DNA of 58,608 bases from Sphingobacteriales bacterium (GCA_004144175.1 SEFT01000021.1:1-58608), one strand, 5' to 3'. Counted from the first letter of the stretch, positions 34,350-43,388 are shown. Numbers and translations: made by a program. The notes: generated by a model not told the origin, from the letters alone.

Positions 34350-35033
34350 ATGATGATATCTGTATATGACCGGCATTTGCAGGAAGTAGCACAGCGTATA
34401 GGGAGCGGTGCAAACACAGTACCCGACCAGCGGGCCGCCTTTAAACAAAAGTATTCCTTTTCTACGCAGCCTTTTGAGCTGCAGCTGCTCATATGGGATA
34501 GCATATGGAAGTACAGCAACGACGCTAAAATAAGATTACAGGCAATCTTTTTTCTGGAGCAGCACATGCGCCAAAAGGAAAAGCTGCCATTGATATGGGC
34601 CGTAGCATCTACATGGCAAGACCAGGTGACAGATTGGGGCCTCTGCGATTCACTGGCTAAAGTATATACCCGCGCGCTGGAAGAAATGCCAAGGCAGGTA
34701 TATCCCCGCCTGCAGGCATGGAACAAAGATGCAGATATATGGAAAAAACGGCAGTCGGTAGTTAGCCTGCTCTATTTCCATCGTACCAAAGCTTCCTATC
34801 TCCCTTTTAAAAAGATAACTCCGTTACTGGTGTCTCTGCTTGCCGACGAAGCATACTACGTGCAAAAAGGCCTTGGCTGGTCCATCCGGGAAATGTATAG
34901 TGTATACCCTGACGATGCGTATAAGTGGATAGAGAAACACGTCAAGCATATCAGTGCCATCGCTTTTACCATTGCGATAGAAAAGATGCAGCCGGAAGAA
35001 AAGGATAGGCTTAAGGCACTACGCAAAGGCTAA
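34350..35033 (+). CDS. AlkD-like DNA alkylation repair protein (HEAT repeats)
   Basis: A 227-residue all-helical protein of the AlkC/AlkD family. Typical phrases are LQLLIWDSIWKYSNDAKIRLQAIFFLEQHM, DQVTDWGLCDSLAKVY, WNKDADIWKKRQSVVSLLYFH and YYVQKGLGWSIREMYSVYPDDAYKWIEKHVKHIS, the last being the most conserved block. The Trp and Asp residues in these blocks line the DNA-facing groove in AlkD and excise N3/N7-alkyl purines. Its activity here is inferred from the family. Convergent with, and 14 nt from, the next membrane-protein gene. Confidence 0.82.
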   Translation: MMISVYDRHLQEVAQRIGSGANTVPDQRAAFKQKYSFSTQPFELQLLIWDSIWKYSNDAKIRLQAIFFLEQHMRQKEKLPLIWAVASTWQDQVTDWGLCDSLAKVYTRALEEMPRQVYPRLQAWNKDADIWKKRQSVVSLLYFHRTKASYLPFKKITPLLVSLLADEAYYVQKGLGWSIREMYSVYPDDAYKWIEKHVKHISAIAFTIAIEKMQPEEKDRLKALRKG

Positions 35034-35047
35034 ATATCGGCAAGCCT

Positions 35048-36391
35048 CTATCTGCCTCCTGCATGCACCATTCGTTTCATCAAGTTATCTGCCGCGAACA
35101 ACATTGCAGCCAGGGTGCATGCTATACAGTTCCAGTAAAAATAGCGGAAGGGATCATCCACTTGGAAGATAAAGAATGATGGCAACTGGAATAATGTACT
35201 GGACAAGACCAGTACCTTAAATACCTTTTTTACCGGCCTTGCTTTTATTATTCGTACAAAGGCCAGAAGCAAAAGGTTAAAGACCATCCAAAATACCGGT
35301 GTCAGGTATACAGCGTTTGGCCAGTGACGCGGAAGATACATCAATACATCCCGTATCCGGCTGTGCTTACTCACTATACCAAAATCGTTGGGTATTACGA
35401 AATCAGCATACACACCGGGGGGCACCCTGGTTTTTACGCGCATATAGTACAGAAATCCATCCCATCGATGAGCTAAGTATGCGCCGGGATGTTTCATTAT
35501 GGCATCTATCCAGGCTTGTCGCACAGCGGTTATTGTAGACTCATCGGGAATTACATTTATTTTTAGATGATCTTCATTCCACCATATCATGTCAAAAGTG
35601 CCGGGATGGTAATGTTTACGTATGTATGCAGTGTCGTAATCAGGATTCGCAAAAAGCTCTTTAGGGTAGAAGCTTTCACCGGTGCGAACATACACGCCCG
35701 TTATATCATGCTGAAAGAGCTTATTTTCAGAGTAATGCTTTAATGGATTTGCGTATATGCTTATTACCTTCTGTCCCAGAAGGATGGTCACTATAAATGC
35801 AATTGTATACAAATAGTGCTTCCGTCTACTTGCATTCGCAAATACTACATAGCACCAAAGAAAGCATAATGTAAACACACCGGGTAAGGCATTGATGCGC
35901 ACCCAGGTACCGTAGGCGATAAGAAAGAAACTTAACAGCACTTCGCCCCAAAAGAGTTTTCGCTTACTTATCATCGCATGGAACAGAATGCATACAGCAC
36001 AAAACCAGCCAAGCGCCATGTGCATATCCTTCATAATATACCCTGCAAAATTTTGTACGAATGGCAGTAACGGAAACAAAAAGACGAGGCAGTACCACCA
36101 CCAATTTCGGAAAGTAATAGACAAGTAAAAGATTCCGAGCCACAGGAACCCTAATTGAGTAAGCAATATCAGGTTAGAGCCGTTGTAGATGTAAATGAAA
36201 AAATGCCAAAGCACTGCCATAGCCGGAGGATGCCAATCGTCATATATGCCTGTCAGTGCCTGCTGATACTGGTCGAATCCGTCGGAGTTGATAAACCCGG
36301 GACTGTATGCGCGGTAATTTAAATAGAGTCCGGCCAGGCATATGATGCCTAAGACAAGTCTTATGATATTAGACTGCTTTGAAAGTTGCAT
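35048..36391 (-). CDS. polytopic GT-C-like membrane protein, unknown substrate
   Basis: A 447-residue membrane protein with about ten helices. After helix 1 a luminal/periplasmic loop carries INSDGFDQYQQALTGIYDDWHPPAMAVLW; an acidic residue there, and the following DDWHPP, is the usual site of GT-C glycosyltransferases that use lipid-linked sugars. A second long polar loop (about 210-320, IYANPLKHYSENKLFQHDITGVYVRTGE) faces the same side. Related to the DUF6020/YfhO-like groups by plan rather than by a firm motif. Envelope glycan assembly is the likely role. Single gene on the minus strand. Confidence 0.6.
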   Translation of the reverse strand: MQLSKQSNIIRLVLGIICLAGLYLNYRAYSPGFINSDGFDQYQQALTGIYDDWHPPAMAVLWHFFIYIYNGSNLILLTQLGFLWLGIFYLSITFRNWWWYCLVFLFPLLPFVQNFAGYIMKDMHMALGWFCAVCILFHAMISKRKLFWGEVLLSFFLIAYGTWVRINALPGVFTLCFLWCYVVFANASRRKHYLYTIAFIVTILLGQKVISIYANPLKHYSENKLFQHDITGVYVRTGESFYPKELFANPDYDTAYIRKHYHPGTFDMIWWNEDHLKINVIPDESTITAVRQAWIDAIMKHPGAYLAHRWDGFLYYMRVKTRVPPGVYADFVIPNDFGIVSKHSRIRDVLMYLPRHWPNAVYLTPVFWMVFNLLLLAFVRIIKARPVKKVFKVLVLSSTLFQLPSFFIFQVDDPFRYFYWNCIACTLAAMLFAADNLMKRMVHAGGR

Positions 36392-36433
36392 ACTTCGTGA
36401 AGCTATAGCATAATATACTATATAAAATAAATG

Positions 36434-37660
36434 CTACTCCTCTATAAAGTTCAGATCTTTACCAAACGTTTCCTCGGTAAGTGCGCCCGCTACAATGCTG
36501 ATCAGCATCACTACTCCACCCGTTATAGCTGCCGCCTGCAGGTAATCGAATCTATGTTGCAGCGACTGGAACATTAGTGTAATAAGCGGCAGCGCACCGC
36601 GCACCATATTGGGTACGGTAGTAGCCGCAGTAGCGCGTAGATTGGTACCAAAGTGCTCGGCAGCCATGGTTACGAATATGGCCCAAAAGCCAGTACCGAA
36701 GCCCAGCAGTGCACATATAGCATACATATTATCGGCAGTGCCGTTTTGCTGCCTGAAGAATAGCGCGATACCCAGAACGGTAATGCCATAGAAAATGAAC
36801 AATGCCTTTTTGCGGCTACGTAATCCTTGGCTCACCAAGCCTATTACAATATCTCCGATAGATATGGCAGCGTAGGCAAACATGATACCCTTGCCGGGAT
36901 TGATCTCTTCGGCAATATTGAATGCGCGGCCAAATTCGCGTGAGAAGGTAACGAGTATCCCGATGACATACCAGGTGGGTAAACCTATCAGTATAGCTAA
37001 CAGGTATTTCTTAAAGCGTTTTGCATTGGTAAAGAACATGAGGAAATTGCCCTTCTGTACCGAAGACTCCTTCATCTTCTCGAACATGCCCGACTCGAAT
37101 ACCGATACGCGAAGCAACAATAGCGCGAGGCCAAGCCCCCCGCCTATGTAATAACAAACCCTCCAGTCAAAATTTTGTGCAATGAAGTAAGCCGCTACTG
37201 CACCAGTGAGCCCCACACCAGCTACCATCGATGTAGCAATGCCTCTTTTTTCTTTAGGTATCAATTCACTCACCAGCGTAATGCCTGCACCTAATTCACC
37301 TGCCAGGCCTATACCGGCTATAAATCGGCAAAGACTGTATTGCGTGGTATTCTCTACAAATCCATTCAGGATATTAGCTATGGAGTAAAGGAGTATAGAG
37401 CCGAATAGCACACTCAGCCTGCCTTTCTTATCGCCCATCATACCCCAGAGTATGCCGCCTATCAAAAGGCCAAGCATCTGGTGATTGATGATGTCGAGGC
37501 CATCGCTGGAGATCATCTCATCGGTAAGGCCAAGGCTTTTGAGGCTCTTGATACGCACGATGCTGAACAGCAGCAGATCGTATATATCTACGAAATAACC
37601 CAGCGCAGCCACCAGTACCGGCGTGCTGAAAAGTGAAAGTTGCTTGCCGTTTTGCTGCAT
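36434..37660 (-). CDS. MFS transporter (metabolite:H+ symporter type)
   Basis: A 408-residue major-facilitator transporter with 12 helices. The loop 2-3 signature GGILWGMMGDKKGRLSVLFGS and the helix-4 phrase CRFIAGIGLAGELGAGITLVSE mark the sugar/metabolite-proton symporter branch (ProP/ShiA-like). The substrate is probably a small carboxylate or osmolyte, not determinable here. The start codon overlaps the DedA gene's stop by one base (TAATG), so expression is translationally coupled to the gene upstream. Confidence 0.85.
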   Translation of the reverse strand: MQQNGKQLSLFSTPVLVAALGYFVDIYDLLLFSIVRIKSLKSLGLTDEMISSDGLDIINHQMLGLLIGGILWGMMGDKKGRLSVLFGSILLYSIANILNGFVENTTQYSLCRFIAGIGLAGELGAGITLVSELIPKEKRGIATSMVAGVGLTGAVAAYFIAQNFDWRVCYYIGGGLGLALLLLRVSVFESGMFEKMKESSVQKGNFLMFFTNAKRFKKYLLAILIGLPTWYVIGILVTFSREFGRAFNIAEEINPGKGIMFAYAAISIGDIVIGLVSQGLRSRKKALFIFYGITVLGIALFFRQQNGTADNMYAICALLGFGTGFWAIFVTMAAEHFGTNLRATAATTVPNMVRGALPLITLMFQSLQHRFDYLQAAAITGGVVMLISIVAGALTEETFGKDLNFIEE

Positions 37661-38370
37661 TACTTCTTATCGTGCGACGAAAAAGTTTCTTCTACTACGT
37701 CCTCGCCCACTTCGAGTATCGGCGATTTCTTTTTGCTGAAGAACATCTTGAAGATAACAGGAGCAGTGGTAACTACAACAAGGCCGATCACGATCTTTTC
37801 GAAATTGTGCTTTACCCATTCGTTGCCGCCGAGGAAGTAACCGGAAAGTACCATGCTACCTACCCATGCAAGCGAACCAACCACATTATAGAAGAAGAAT
37901 TTGCCACGCTCCATCTTTACCACACCCGCGACTATGGGTGCAAAGGTGCGGACGATAGGCAGGAAACGCGCCATAATAACGGCTCCACCACCTTTTTTAT
38001 CATAAAATTCTTTGGCCTGCATTACGTGCTTACGCTTAAAGAGCAGCGTATCTCTTCGCTCAAACAACAGGGGACCTGTTTTTCGGCCAAACCAATAACC
38101 CACGGAATTACCTATCACGCCGGCAAGACTTATCAATGCGATCCAGAACGTAAGGTTAGCAGCTCCGCTATCGAATGGGTTGCGTGAGTTTGCGATCATC
38201 AATCCTGTAACAAACAGCAGCGAATCACCCGGCAGGAAGAAGCCTACGAACAGACCTGTTTCTGCAAAAATGATGAGGGCAACAAGATAAAGTCCGCCAT
38301 AAAGTGTCACTAATGCTGCCAGCTTTTCAGCATCCATCAGCTCCTTAAAGAATTGAATAATATCGTGCAT
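37660..38370 (-). CDS. DedA-family (VTT-domain) membrane protein
   Basis: A 236-residue DedA protein. It has the family phrases FAETGLFVGFFLPGDSLLFVTGL, GNSVGYWFGRKTGPLLFERRD, FYDKKGGGAVIMARFLPIVRTFAPIVAGVVKMERGKFFFYNVVGSLAWV and GYFLGG; the FxRF(x)PxxRTFAP segment is diagnostic, and the Arg and acidic residues are those needed in characterised DedA proteins. It is an inner-membrane protein that supports membrane lipid (undecaprenyl or phospholipid) translocation and envelope stability. First gene of the coupled DedA-MFS pair. Confidence 0.9.
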   Translation of the reverse strand: MHDIIQFFKELMDAEKLAALVTLYGGLYLVALIIFAETGLFVGFFLPGDSLLFVTGLMIANSRNPFDSGAANLTFWIALISLAGVIGNSVGYWFGRKTGPLLFERRDTLLFKRKHVMQAKEFYDKKGGGAVIMARFLPIVRTFAPIVAGVVKMERGKFFFYNVVGSLAWVGSMVLSGYFLGGNEWVKHNFEKIVIGLVVVTTAPVIFKMFFSKKKSPILEVGEDVVEETFSSHDKK

Positions 38371-38445
38371 GGTTATTTCTTAGCGTGCGTGAAATTAGAG
38401 AAAAAGGGGCAAAAAGGTGATATGTGAGGGTTAAAGCATTATATA

Positions 38446-39918
38446 TTATTCTTTTAATGTACCCTCCCACTTGCTCACCACTACGGTAGCTATGCTGTTG
38501 CCCACCACATTGGTAGCGCTGCGGCCCATATCCAGCAGCGGATCGATGCCCAGCAACAAGGCCAGACCGGCCTCCGGTATATTAAAGGTAGCGAGCGTGC
38601 CTGCAATAACTACAAGCGATGCGCGCGGCACACCAGCTATGCCTTTACTTGTGAGCATAAGCACCATTAGCATACTCATTTGCGTAGCAATGTCTAGGTG
38701 CATACCGTACGACTGTGCGATGAACAGAGAGGCAAAGGTCATGTACATCATCGACCCATCGAGGTTGAAGGAGTAACCCAAGGGCAGCACGAAGCTCACG
38801 ATCTTGTCAGGACAGCCAAAGCGCTCCAGCTCCAGCATCGTCTTCGGGAAGGCAGCCTCACTGCTGCTGGTGCTAAAGGCCAGCATGGTAGGCTCTTTAA
38901 TACGCTTGAGCAAGGTAAATATCCTGCGGCCGATGAATGCCGAACCCGCCAGCAGTAGCACCATCCATAATATAAATAACCCCGAATAGAACTCGCCTAT
39001 AAATATAGAATAAGTCTTAAGGATGCCCAGCCCCTGCTTGGCAATGATGGCTGTCATAGCGCCAAACACCGCCAGTGGTGCAAAGTTCATCACATAGCCG
39101 GTTATCTTCAGTATCACGTGTGCAATGGCATCCAGCGCCTTTATCACTATTTCACCCTTCTCGCCAATAGCTGCCGTAGCCACGCCAAAGAATAGCGAGA
39201 ACACTACTATTTGCAATATCTCGTTCCGCGCCATCGAGTCGAAAATACTGGACGGGAATACATGATAGAGAAACTCCTTGAGCGTAAGCGCCGTCTTCTT
39301 GATGCCCGTGTCCATCGCAGCATCGGGCAAAGGCAAGTGCATGGTCTCACCTGGCTTGAAGAGGTTTACCAGTATCATCCCCAGCATAAGGCTAAGAAAC
39401 GATGCGCTGAAGAACCAGAGCAATGTTTTACCGCCAATACGCCCTACCGCTTTCAGGTCGCCCAGTTTAGCCACACCCACCACCAGCGTAGTAAACACCA
39501 GCGGCGCAACGATCATTTTGATGAGGCGGATGAAAATATCGGCTATCAGAGAGAATGGATCGAGCTTGCTATCCCTTGCCTGCATGGCCTCGCTGCGCGC
39601 AGCGCTCAGGCTTTTCTTTTGCGCCAATAGTGTTTGGTAGGCATCGGTAGTGGTGTCGGTTATCTTCACCATCTGCATTTGCAGTGCCTTTACCGCTGCA
39701 TCGCTTTCGGTAATGATCCTGTTCTCATCGCTTACGTAACCGCCATTCAGCACAAAGCCCAGCGCTATACCTGCAATGAGTGCTATGATAATATATAAGG
39801 TAAGCCTGTTCTTCTTACCGCCATGGTGTTCATGATGACCATGGCTGCCATGGTGACCGCCATGATTGTGATGGCCGTGGTTGTGATGATTTTGATGGCT
39901 ATGATGATGATCAGACAT
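38446..39918 (-). CDS. dicarboxylate/glutamate:cation symporter (DAACS) with His-rich N terminus
   Basis: A DAACS/GltP-family symporter of 490 residues from the ATG at 39918; an ATG at 39948 adds ten residues. Hairpin and substrate motifs are present: FSTSSSEAAFPKTM (serine-rich HP1 tip), SFNLDGSMMYM (the NMDGT site as NLDGS), GVPRASLVV in HP2 and MGRSATNVVGNSIA in TM8 with the Asp/Arg pair. A loop of about 60 residues after TM1 is longer than usual. The unusual part is the first 34 residues: more than half are His, with Asn and Gly between, ahead of a Lys-Lys-Asn anchor. That could bind Zn, Ni or Cu on the cytosolic side. Confidence 0.88.
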   Translation of the reverse strand: MSDHHHSHQNHHNHGHHNHGGHHGSHGHHEHHGGKKNRLTLYIIIALIAGIALGFVLNGGYVSDENRIITESDAAVKALQMQMVKITDTTTDAYQTLLAQKKSLSAARSEAMQARDSKLDPFSLIADIFIRLIKMIVAPLVFTTLVVGVAKLGDLKAVGRIGGKTLLWFFSASFLSLMLGMILVNLFKPGETMHLPLPDAAMDTGIKKTALTLKEFLYHVFPSSIFDSMARNEILQIVVFSLFFGVATAAIGEKGEIVIKALDAIAHVILKITGYVMNFAPLAVFGAMTAIIAKQGLGILKTYSIFIGEFYSGLFILWMVLLLAGSAFIGRRIFTLLKRIKEPTMLAFSTSSSEAAFPKTMLELERFGCPDKIVSFVLPLGYSFNLDGSMMYMTFASLFIAQSYGMHLDIATQMSMLMVLMLTSKGIAGVPRASLVVIAGTLATFNIPEAGLALLLGIDPLLDMGRSATNVVGNSIATVVVSKWEGTLKE

Positions 39919-39962
39919 GTACGCAGTTAATGGCTGCAAGATAATCATTTACCCGCCCGCAG

Positions 39963-40868
39963 CTAATATATCAGCTTTCCCTTAACTGTGGCATTACCCT
40001 GAAGTCCGCCCGTATGTATGCAGAGTATAGCTGCATCCGGCGGAAAATACCCGCTTAGTATCTGCTCCTCTATTCCGTACATCATCTTGGCAGTGTATAC
40101 TACATCGAGCGGTATCGCATGCTGGCTGTGGAAATCATTCATAAAGTGCAGCAGATCCTCATTCCATTTACCGAAGCCACCGAAATGCCAGTTGTCGAAT
40201 ACCTGCATATGGCTATTCTTATCAGCATCTACCACTGCAGCCACTTCATCAGCCAAATAAGTGCCGCCCTTCATGGGTGCATAGCCCAGTACTATCTTAT
40301 CGGAGTTGAGTGCATTTCTAAGACCCGCCATGGTAGTGCCGCTGCCTATCGATACACATATATGGGTATAATTCGCAGGTATCTGGCTGGCTATATCACC
40401 TACCCCTGCCCTACCCCATTTGTTGGCTCCGCCTTCGGGTATGATGAAGGGATGGTCATATCTTACAGATAGCTCATCGAGCCATGCAACATCTTCTTTC
40501 TTATTATAGTCTTCGCGGCTTACAAAGTGCAACTCCATACCATAATCGCGGCACGCTTGCAGCGTGGGTGTCAGCTCATCTTTAGCATGCAGTCCACGGA
40601 CTATTGCAGTCGCAGTTATGCCATAAGCCTTTGCCCCTGCGGCCGCAGCTATCAGGTGGTTAGAGTAAGCGCCGCCAAATGTAAGGATACTGCTGTAGCC
40701 CTGCTCCTGAGCATGGGCCATATTATACTTTAGCTTGAACCACTTATTGCCCGAGATAACGGGGTGCAGCATATCCAGCCGCAGCATATCTACCCTTGCA
40801 ACATATGGATTATACCACTCAGGCTCTAACTTCTGTATGGTGCAGGCTTCGTTAGGAATTATATCCAT
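39963..40868 (-). CDS. ACC deaminase / D-cysteine desulfhydrase-family PLP enzyme
   Basis: A PLP-fold-II enzyme of 301 residues from the ATG at 40868 (a second ATG at 40889 is open). The PLP Lys sits in SGNKWFKLKYN near residue 40. The family phrases TFGGAYSNHLIAAAAGAKAYGI, IPEGGANKWGRAGV and the phosphate loop SIGSGTTMAG are present. These enzymes deaminate 1-aminocyclopropane-1-carboxylate or release H2S from D-cysteine; most stand-alone bacterial members are the latter. The gene overlaps the end of era by 17 nt and is co-transcribed with it. Confidence 0.82.
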   Translation of the reverse strand: MDIIPNEACTIQKLEPEWYNPYVARVDMLRLDMLHPVISGNKWFKLKYNMAHAQEQGYSSILTFGGAYSNHLIAAAAGAKAYGITATAIVRGLHAKDELTPTLQACRDYGMELHFVSREDYNKKEDVAWLDELSVRYDHPFIIPEGGANKWGRAGVGDIASQIPANYTHICVSIGSGTTMAGLRNALNSDKIVLGYAPMKGGTYLADEVAAVVDADKNSHMQVFDNWHFGGFGKWNEDLLHFMNDFHSQHAIPLDVVYTAKMMYGIEEQILSGYFPPDAAILCIHTGGLQGNATVKGKLIY

Positions 40869-41739
40869 ACTCGCGCAGGTAGGTGTCATTGTCGCGCCAC
40901 TTGGGGCGCACCTTCACAAACAGCTCCAGGTGCACCTTAGCTTGCAGGAACTCTTCTATCGCCTTCCGCGACCGAATGCCCAGCTCTTTTATACCGCTGC
41001 CGCCCTTACCTATTATTATTATCTTCTGCGTCTCGCGGGTTACAATGATCTCGGCCTTTATGACGTTCAGCGTAGTCTTTTCTTCAAATGCTTGTATAAT
41101 GACTGCGGTATGGTATGGTATCTCCTCATGATACAGCTCATATATCTGCTGCCTTATCAACTCGCTCACAAAGAACCTTACCGGCCTGTCCGACATGCTG
41201 TCTTCAGGATAGAAAGGCATACCCTCCGGCAGCTGTGCCAGCAGCATCGGTACTATCTTATCTATATTCTTTTTCTTTTGTGCAGATACGGGCAGCACTA
41301 CCCAGTTAGGAAATTTCTCCTGGTACTGCTTTACGATCTCTTCTACTTTACCTTTTTCCTTTACCAGGTCTATCTTGTTCAGCAGCAGTATGGCAGGGAC
41401 CTTCAGCTTAAGGGTACTTACGATGAAGTCGAAATCTTCGGCAGGCTCATTTATATCATGCATCAGTATAGCCACATCCGCGTCCTCGAGCGCACTCTTT
41501 ACATGCTGCATCATCTTCTGGTGCAGTTTGTACTTCGGCTCGATGATGCCGGGTGTATCCGAAAAAACGATCTGGTAATTTTCTTCCGTAAGGATGCCCA
41601 GTATACGATGCCGGGTGGTTTGCACCTTGTGCGATGTAATGACCAACTGCTCGCCCAGTATAGCATTGAGCAGCGTGCTCTTACCCGCATTCGGCGCACC
41701 GAATATGTTGACAAAACCTGACTTGTACGGTGCTGACAT
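40852..41739 (-). CDS. era: GTPase Era, 16S rRNA maturation
   Basis: A 295-residue Era GTPase. G1 is GAPNAGKS (about 13-20), G2 lies in QTTRHR, G3 is DTPG and G4 is NKID. The C-terminal KH domain has VTRETQKIIIIGKGGSGIKELGIRSRKAIEEF, the GxxG loop that binds the 3' end of 16S rRNA near the anti-Shine-Dalgarno. It is needed for 30S maturation. A TAnnTTTG element ends only 7 nt before the ATG, so transcription would start at or next to the ATG, giving a leaderless or nearly leaderless mRNA. Divergent from the tRNA-fMet gene. Confidence 0.95.
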   Translation of the reverse strand: MSAPYKSGFVNIFGAPNAGKSTLLNAILGEQLVITSHKVQTTRHRILGILTEENYQIVFSDTPGIIEPKYKLHQKMMQHVKSALEDADVAILMHDINEPAEDFDFIVSTLKLKVPAILLLNKIDLVKEKGKVEEIVKQYQEKFPNWVVLPVSAQKKKNIDKIVPMLLAQLPEGMPFYPEDSMSDRPVRFFVSELIRQQIYELYHEEIPYHTAVIIQAFEEKTTLNVIKAEIIVTRETQKIIIIGKGGSGIKELGIRSRKAIEEFLQAKVHLELFVKVRPKWRDNDTYLREYGYNS

Positions 41740-41746
41740 AAGGCTG

Positions 41747-41754
41747 CAAAATTA
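41747..41754 (-). promoter_or_regulatory. -7 element (TAATTTTG) of era
   Basis: Exact TAnnTTTG match on the minus strand, 7 nt before the era ATG. No good -33 TTG is present. If used, the transcript would be leaderless. Confidence 0.4.
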
Positions 41755-41793
41755 GCATTCAACACTACTTTTACGAAATAAAACTAAAAAAGC

Positions 41794-41824
41794 TTGGTTG
41801 GTAAGAAAGCTTGTTCTATATTTG
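41794..41824 (+). promoter_or_regulatory. promoter of tRNA-fMet
   Basis: TTGG (41794) then TATATTTG at 41817-41824, 20 nt apart and 9 nt before the tRNA 5' end. Both Bacteroidota elements are present with good spacing. Confidence 0.7.
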
Positions 41825-41833
41825 CATCCACAT

Positions 41834-41905
<72 letters not shown>

Positions 41906-41907
41906 CG

Positions 41908-41936
41908 AAAGCCGAAGATTTATTCTTCGGCTTTTT
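41908..41936 (+). terminator. intrinsic terminator after tRNA-fMet
   Basis: An 11-bp stem (AAAGCCGAAGA and complement) with a 5-nt loop and T5 tail, 3 nt beyond the tRNA. Confidence 0.85.
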
Positions 41937-41967
41937 GCGTTTTATCCCTTGGCACATTGTTGTTACG

Positions 41968-42408
41968 ATGCCATCACGTATGCGTTTCATCCATTTTTTG
42001 CTATTTACGATAGTCCTTTTTTCTAGCGTACAGTCATTTGCGCAAAAGGTTGCCAACTACTCCACCGGCAAGCCCGGTACTGCGGAGTACGAGCACCTGA
42101 GCTTTTGGTCGAACCGAAAGGTATATTATAGCTACGGCAATGATCGCAAAGAGATACTGCTACAATACGAGGAGCCAAACGGCACTACGCTCACAATAAA
42201 ATTCCCCAATGGATTGACGCTGGACGCATCGCTTACAAAGAACAACGGCCTGCTTGTCTCCGGGAAAAGACAGGGCAATAAGTACAGCAAATCCTTTGCA
42301 TGGGAGTACGAAGGACTAGTAAATGGCCGCGGCACCTATTGTAATGTATGTGAACAATCGCCGGAGGATGCAGCAAAGCTATTGCGACGGTATTATATCA
42401 GAAAGTAG
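41968..42408 (+). CDS. small secreted protein, unknown function
   Basis: The ATG at 41968 or 41980 gives 146 or 142 residues, with signal peptide MRFIHFLLFTIVLFSSVQSFAQ when read from 41980. An open frame extends upstream through the tRNA-fMet gene but cannot be the real start. The mature part is strand-rich (NRKVYYSYGNDRKEILLQYEEPNGTTLTIKF) and contains one C-x2-C pair (YCNVCEQ), which may form a disulphide. No family recognised. The Crp/Fnr regulator gene begins 55 nt after its stop on the same strand. Confidence 0.5.
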   Translation: MPSRMRFIHFLLFTIVLFSSVQSFAQKVANYSTGKPGTAEYEHLSFWSNRKVYYSYGNDRKEILLQYEEPNGTTLTIKFPNGLTLDASLTKNNGLLVSGKRQGNKYSKSFAWEYEGLVNGRGTYCNVCEQSPEDAAKLLRRYYIRK

Positions 42409-42463
42409 TGATACTCCATATTATGCCATTGAACGACTATATTTGGTCAACACACTTCCAACC

Positions 42464-43051
42464 TTGAACACGCATATCCTCCGGCAAGAAATAGAAAAAG
42501 TATCCGCGATTTCGGATGAGGACTTTGCACGTTTTTTGGCACTGTTCAAGCCTTTTACAGTAAAGCGAGGTGAGTTCTTTTATCGAGCAGGAGAGATCCC
42601 CCGGTATAGCCCCTTCATCGTGAAAGGCTGTATGAGGAAGTACTTCAATAATGAAGATGGCGAGGAGCAAATTGTGTTCTTCGCAGAAGAGAGCTGGTTT
42701 GCAGGCGAATTGCAGTGCATGCGTACCGGTACCAAAACGGAGATGTACTTACAGGCGTTGGAAGACTGCGAGGTACTGGGCATAACATTGGAAAATGCAG
42801 AATACGGGCTTAATAACATACCCGCTTACAAGCGCTGGTTCGACGTTACCTACCCTACTATGCACAACCGGATCATACAGGAAGCAACCAGACTAAAGAG
42901 CGACACGCCCGAAAGCCTGTATCTAAGACTACTGAAGAACCGTCCTTCCCTGATACTAAGAGTGCCGCAACACTACCTGGCCAATTATCTCGGCATCACA
43001 ACCGAAACCATCAGCCGTATAAAAAAGAAAATTGCGCAAGGCAATTCTTGA
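42464..43051 (+). CDS. Crp/Fnr-family transcription regulator
   Basis: A cyclic-nucleotide-binding-type regulator. The recognisable protein begins near the TTG at 42464 (ILRQEIEKVSAISDEDFARF), giving 195 residues; a TTG at 42443 is also possible, and no suitably placed ATG exists. The effector domain has FIVKGCMRKYFNNEDGEEQIVFFAEESWFAGELQ, and the C-terminal helix-turn-helix is QHYLANYLGITTETISRIKKKI. The Arg pair that binds cAMP in Crp is not evident, so the ligand is unknown, as for many Bacteroidota members. It probably controls the gene at 43113, which has its own promoter element 62 nt after this stop. Confidence 0.82.
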   Translation: MNTHILRQEIEKVSAISDEDFARFLALFKPFTVKRGEFFYRAGEIPRYSPFIVKGCMRKYFNNEDGEEQIVFFAEESWFAGELQCMRTGTKTEMYLQALEDCEVLGITLENAEYGLNNIPAYKRWFDVTYPTMHNRIIQEATRLKSDTPESLYLRLLKNRPSLILRVPQHYLANYLGITTETISRIKKKIAQGNS

Positions 43052-43083
43052 TTCAGATCAACTTTTACATTGAATCTTACTAC

Positions 43084-43091
43084 TACGTTTG
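43084..43091 (+). promoter_or_regulatory. -7 element (TACGTTTG)
   Basis: Exact TAnnTTTG match 21 nt upstream of the ATG at 43113; the -33 region is T-rich (TTTT). Confidence 0.45.
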
Positions 43092-43112
43092 CCATCAATA
43101 AAAACTTAGACA

Positions 43113-43388
43113 ATGGCAATTACACTAATGGTATCGATCAAAGTAGAAGACTTTGCAAAATGGAAAGCAGCATTCGACGCAGCAGCCTCCATGCGCGAAA
43201 AGATGGGAATTAAAATATTAGGCATCTTCCAGGAAGTTGTAGACGAGCGAAGCGTATCTCTCATATCAGAATACCCCAGCCTAGAAGTAGCGAAAGCCAT
43301 ACTGGCTAGCCCCGAATGGGAAGCGGCTCAGCAAAAGGCAGGCGTAATTGGTGGATTTCAGGTAACATATTTTAATAAAGTGCAGTAA
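43113..43388 (+). CDS. small dimeric alpha/beta-barrel protein (DUF3764-like)
   Basis: A 91-residue protein with one ferredoxin-like unit: strand ITLMVSIKVEDFAKWKAAFDAAA, strand IKILGIFQEVVDERSVSLISEYPS, helix LEVAKAILASPEWEAAQQKAG, then VIGGFQVTYFNKVQ. The size and the kDFakWkaaFd start match DUF3764/antibiotic-biosynthesis-monooxygenase-like proteins, which dimerise into a beta barrel. No catalytic role is proven for the group. It is next to a Crp/Fnr regulator, which may control it. A large palindromic repeat follows 45 nt later. Confidence 0.7.
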   Translation: MAITLMVSIKVEDFAKWKAAFDAAASMREKMGIKILGIFQEVVDERSVSLISEYPSLEVAKAILASPEWEAAQQKAGVIGGFQVTYFNKVQ

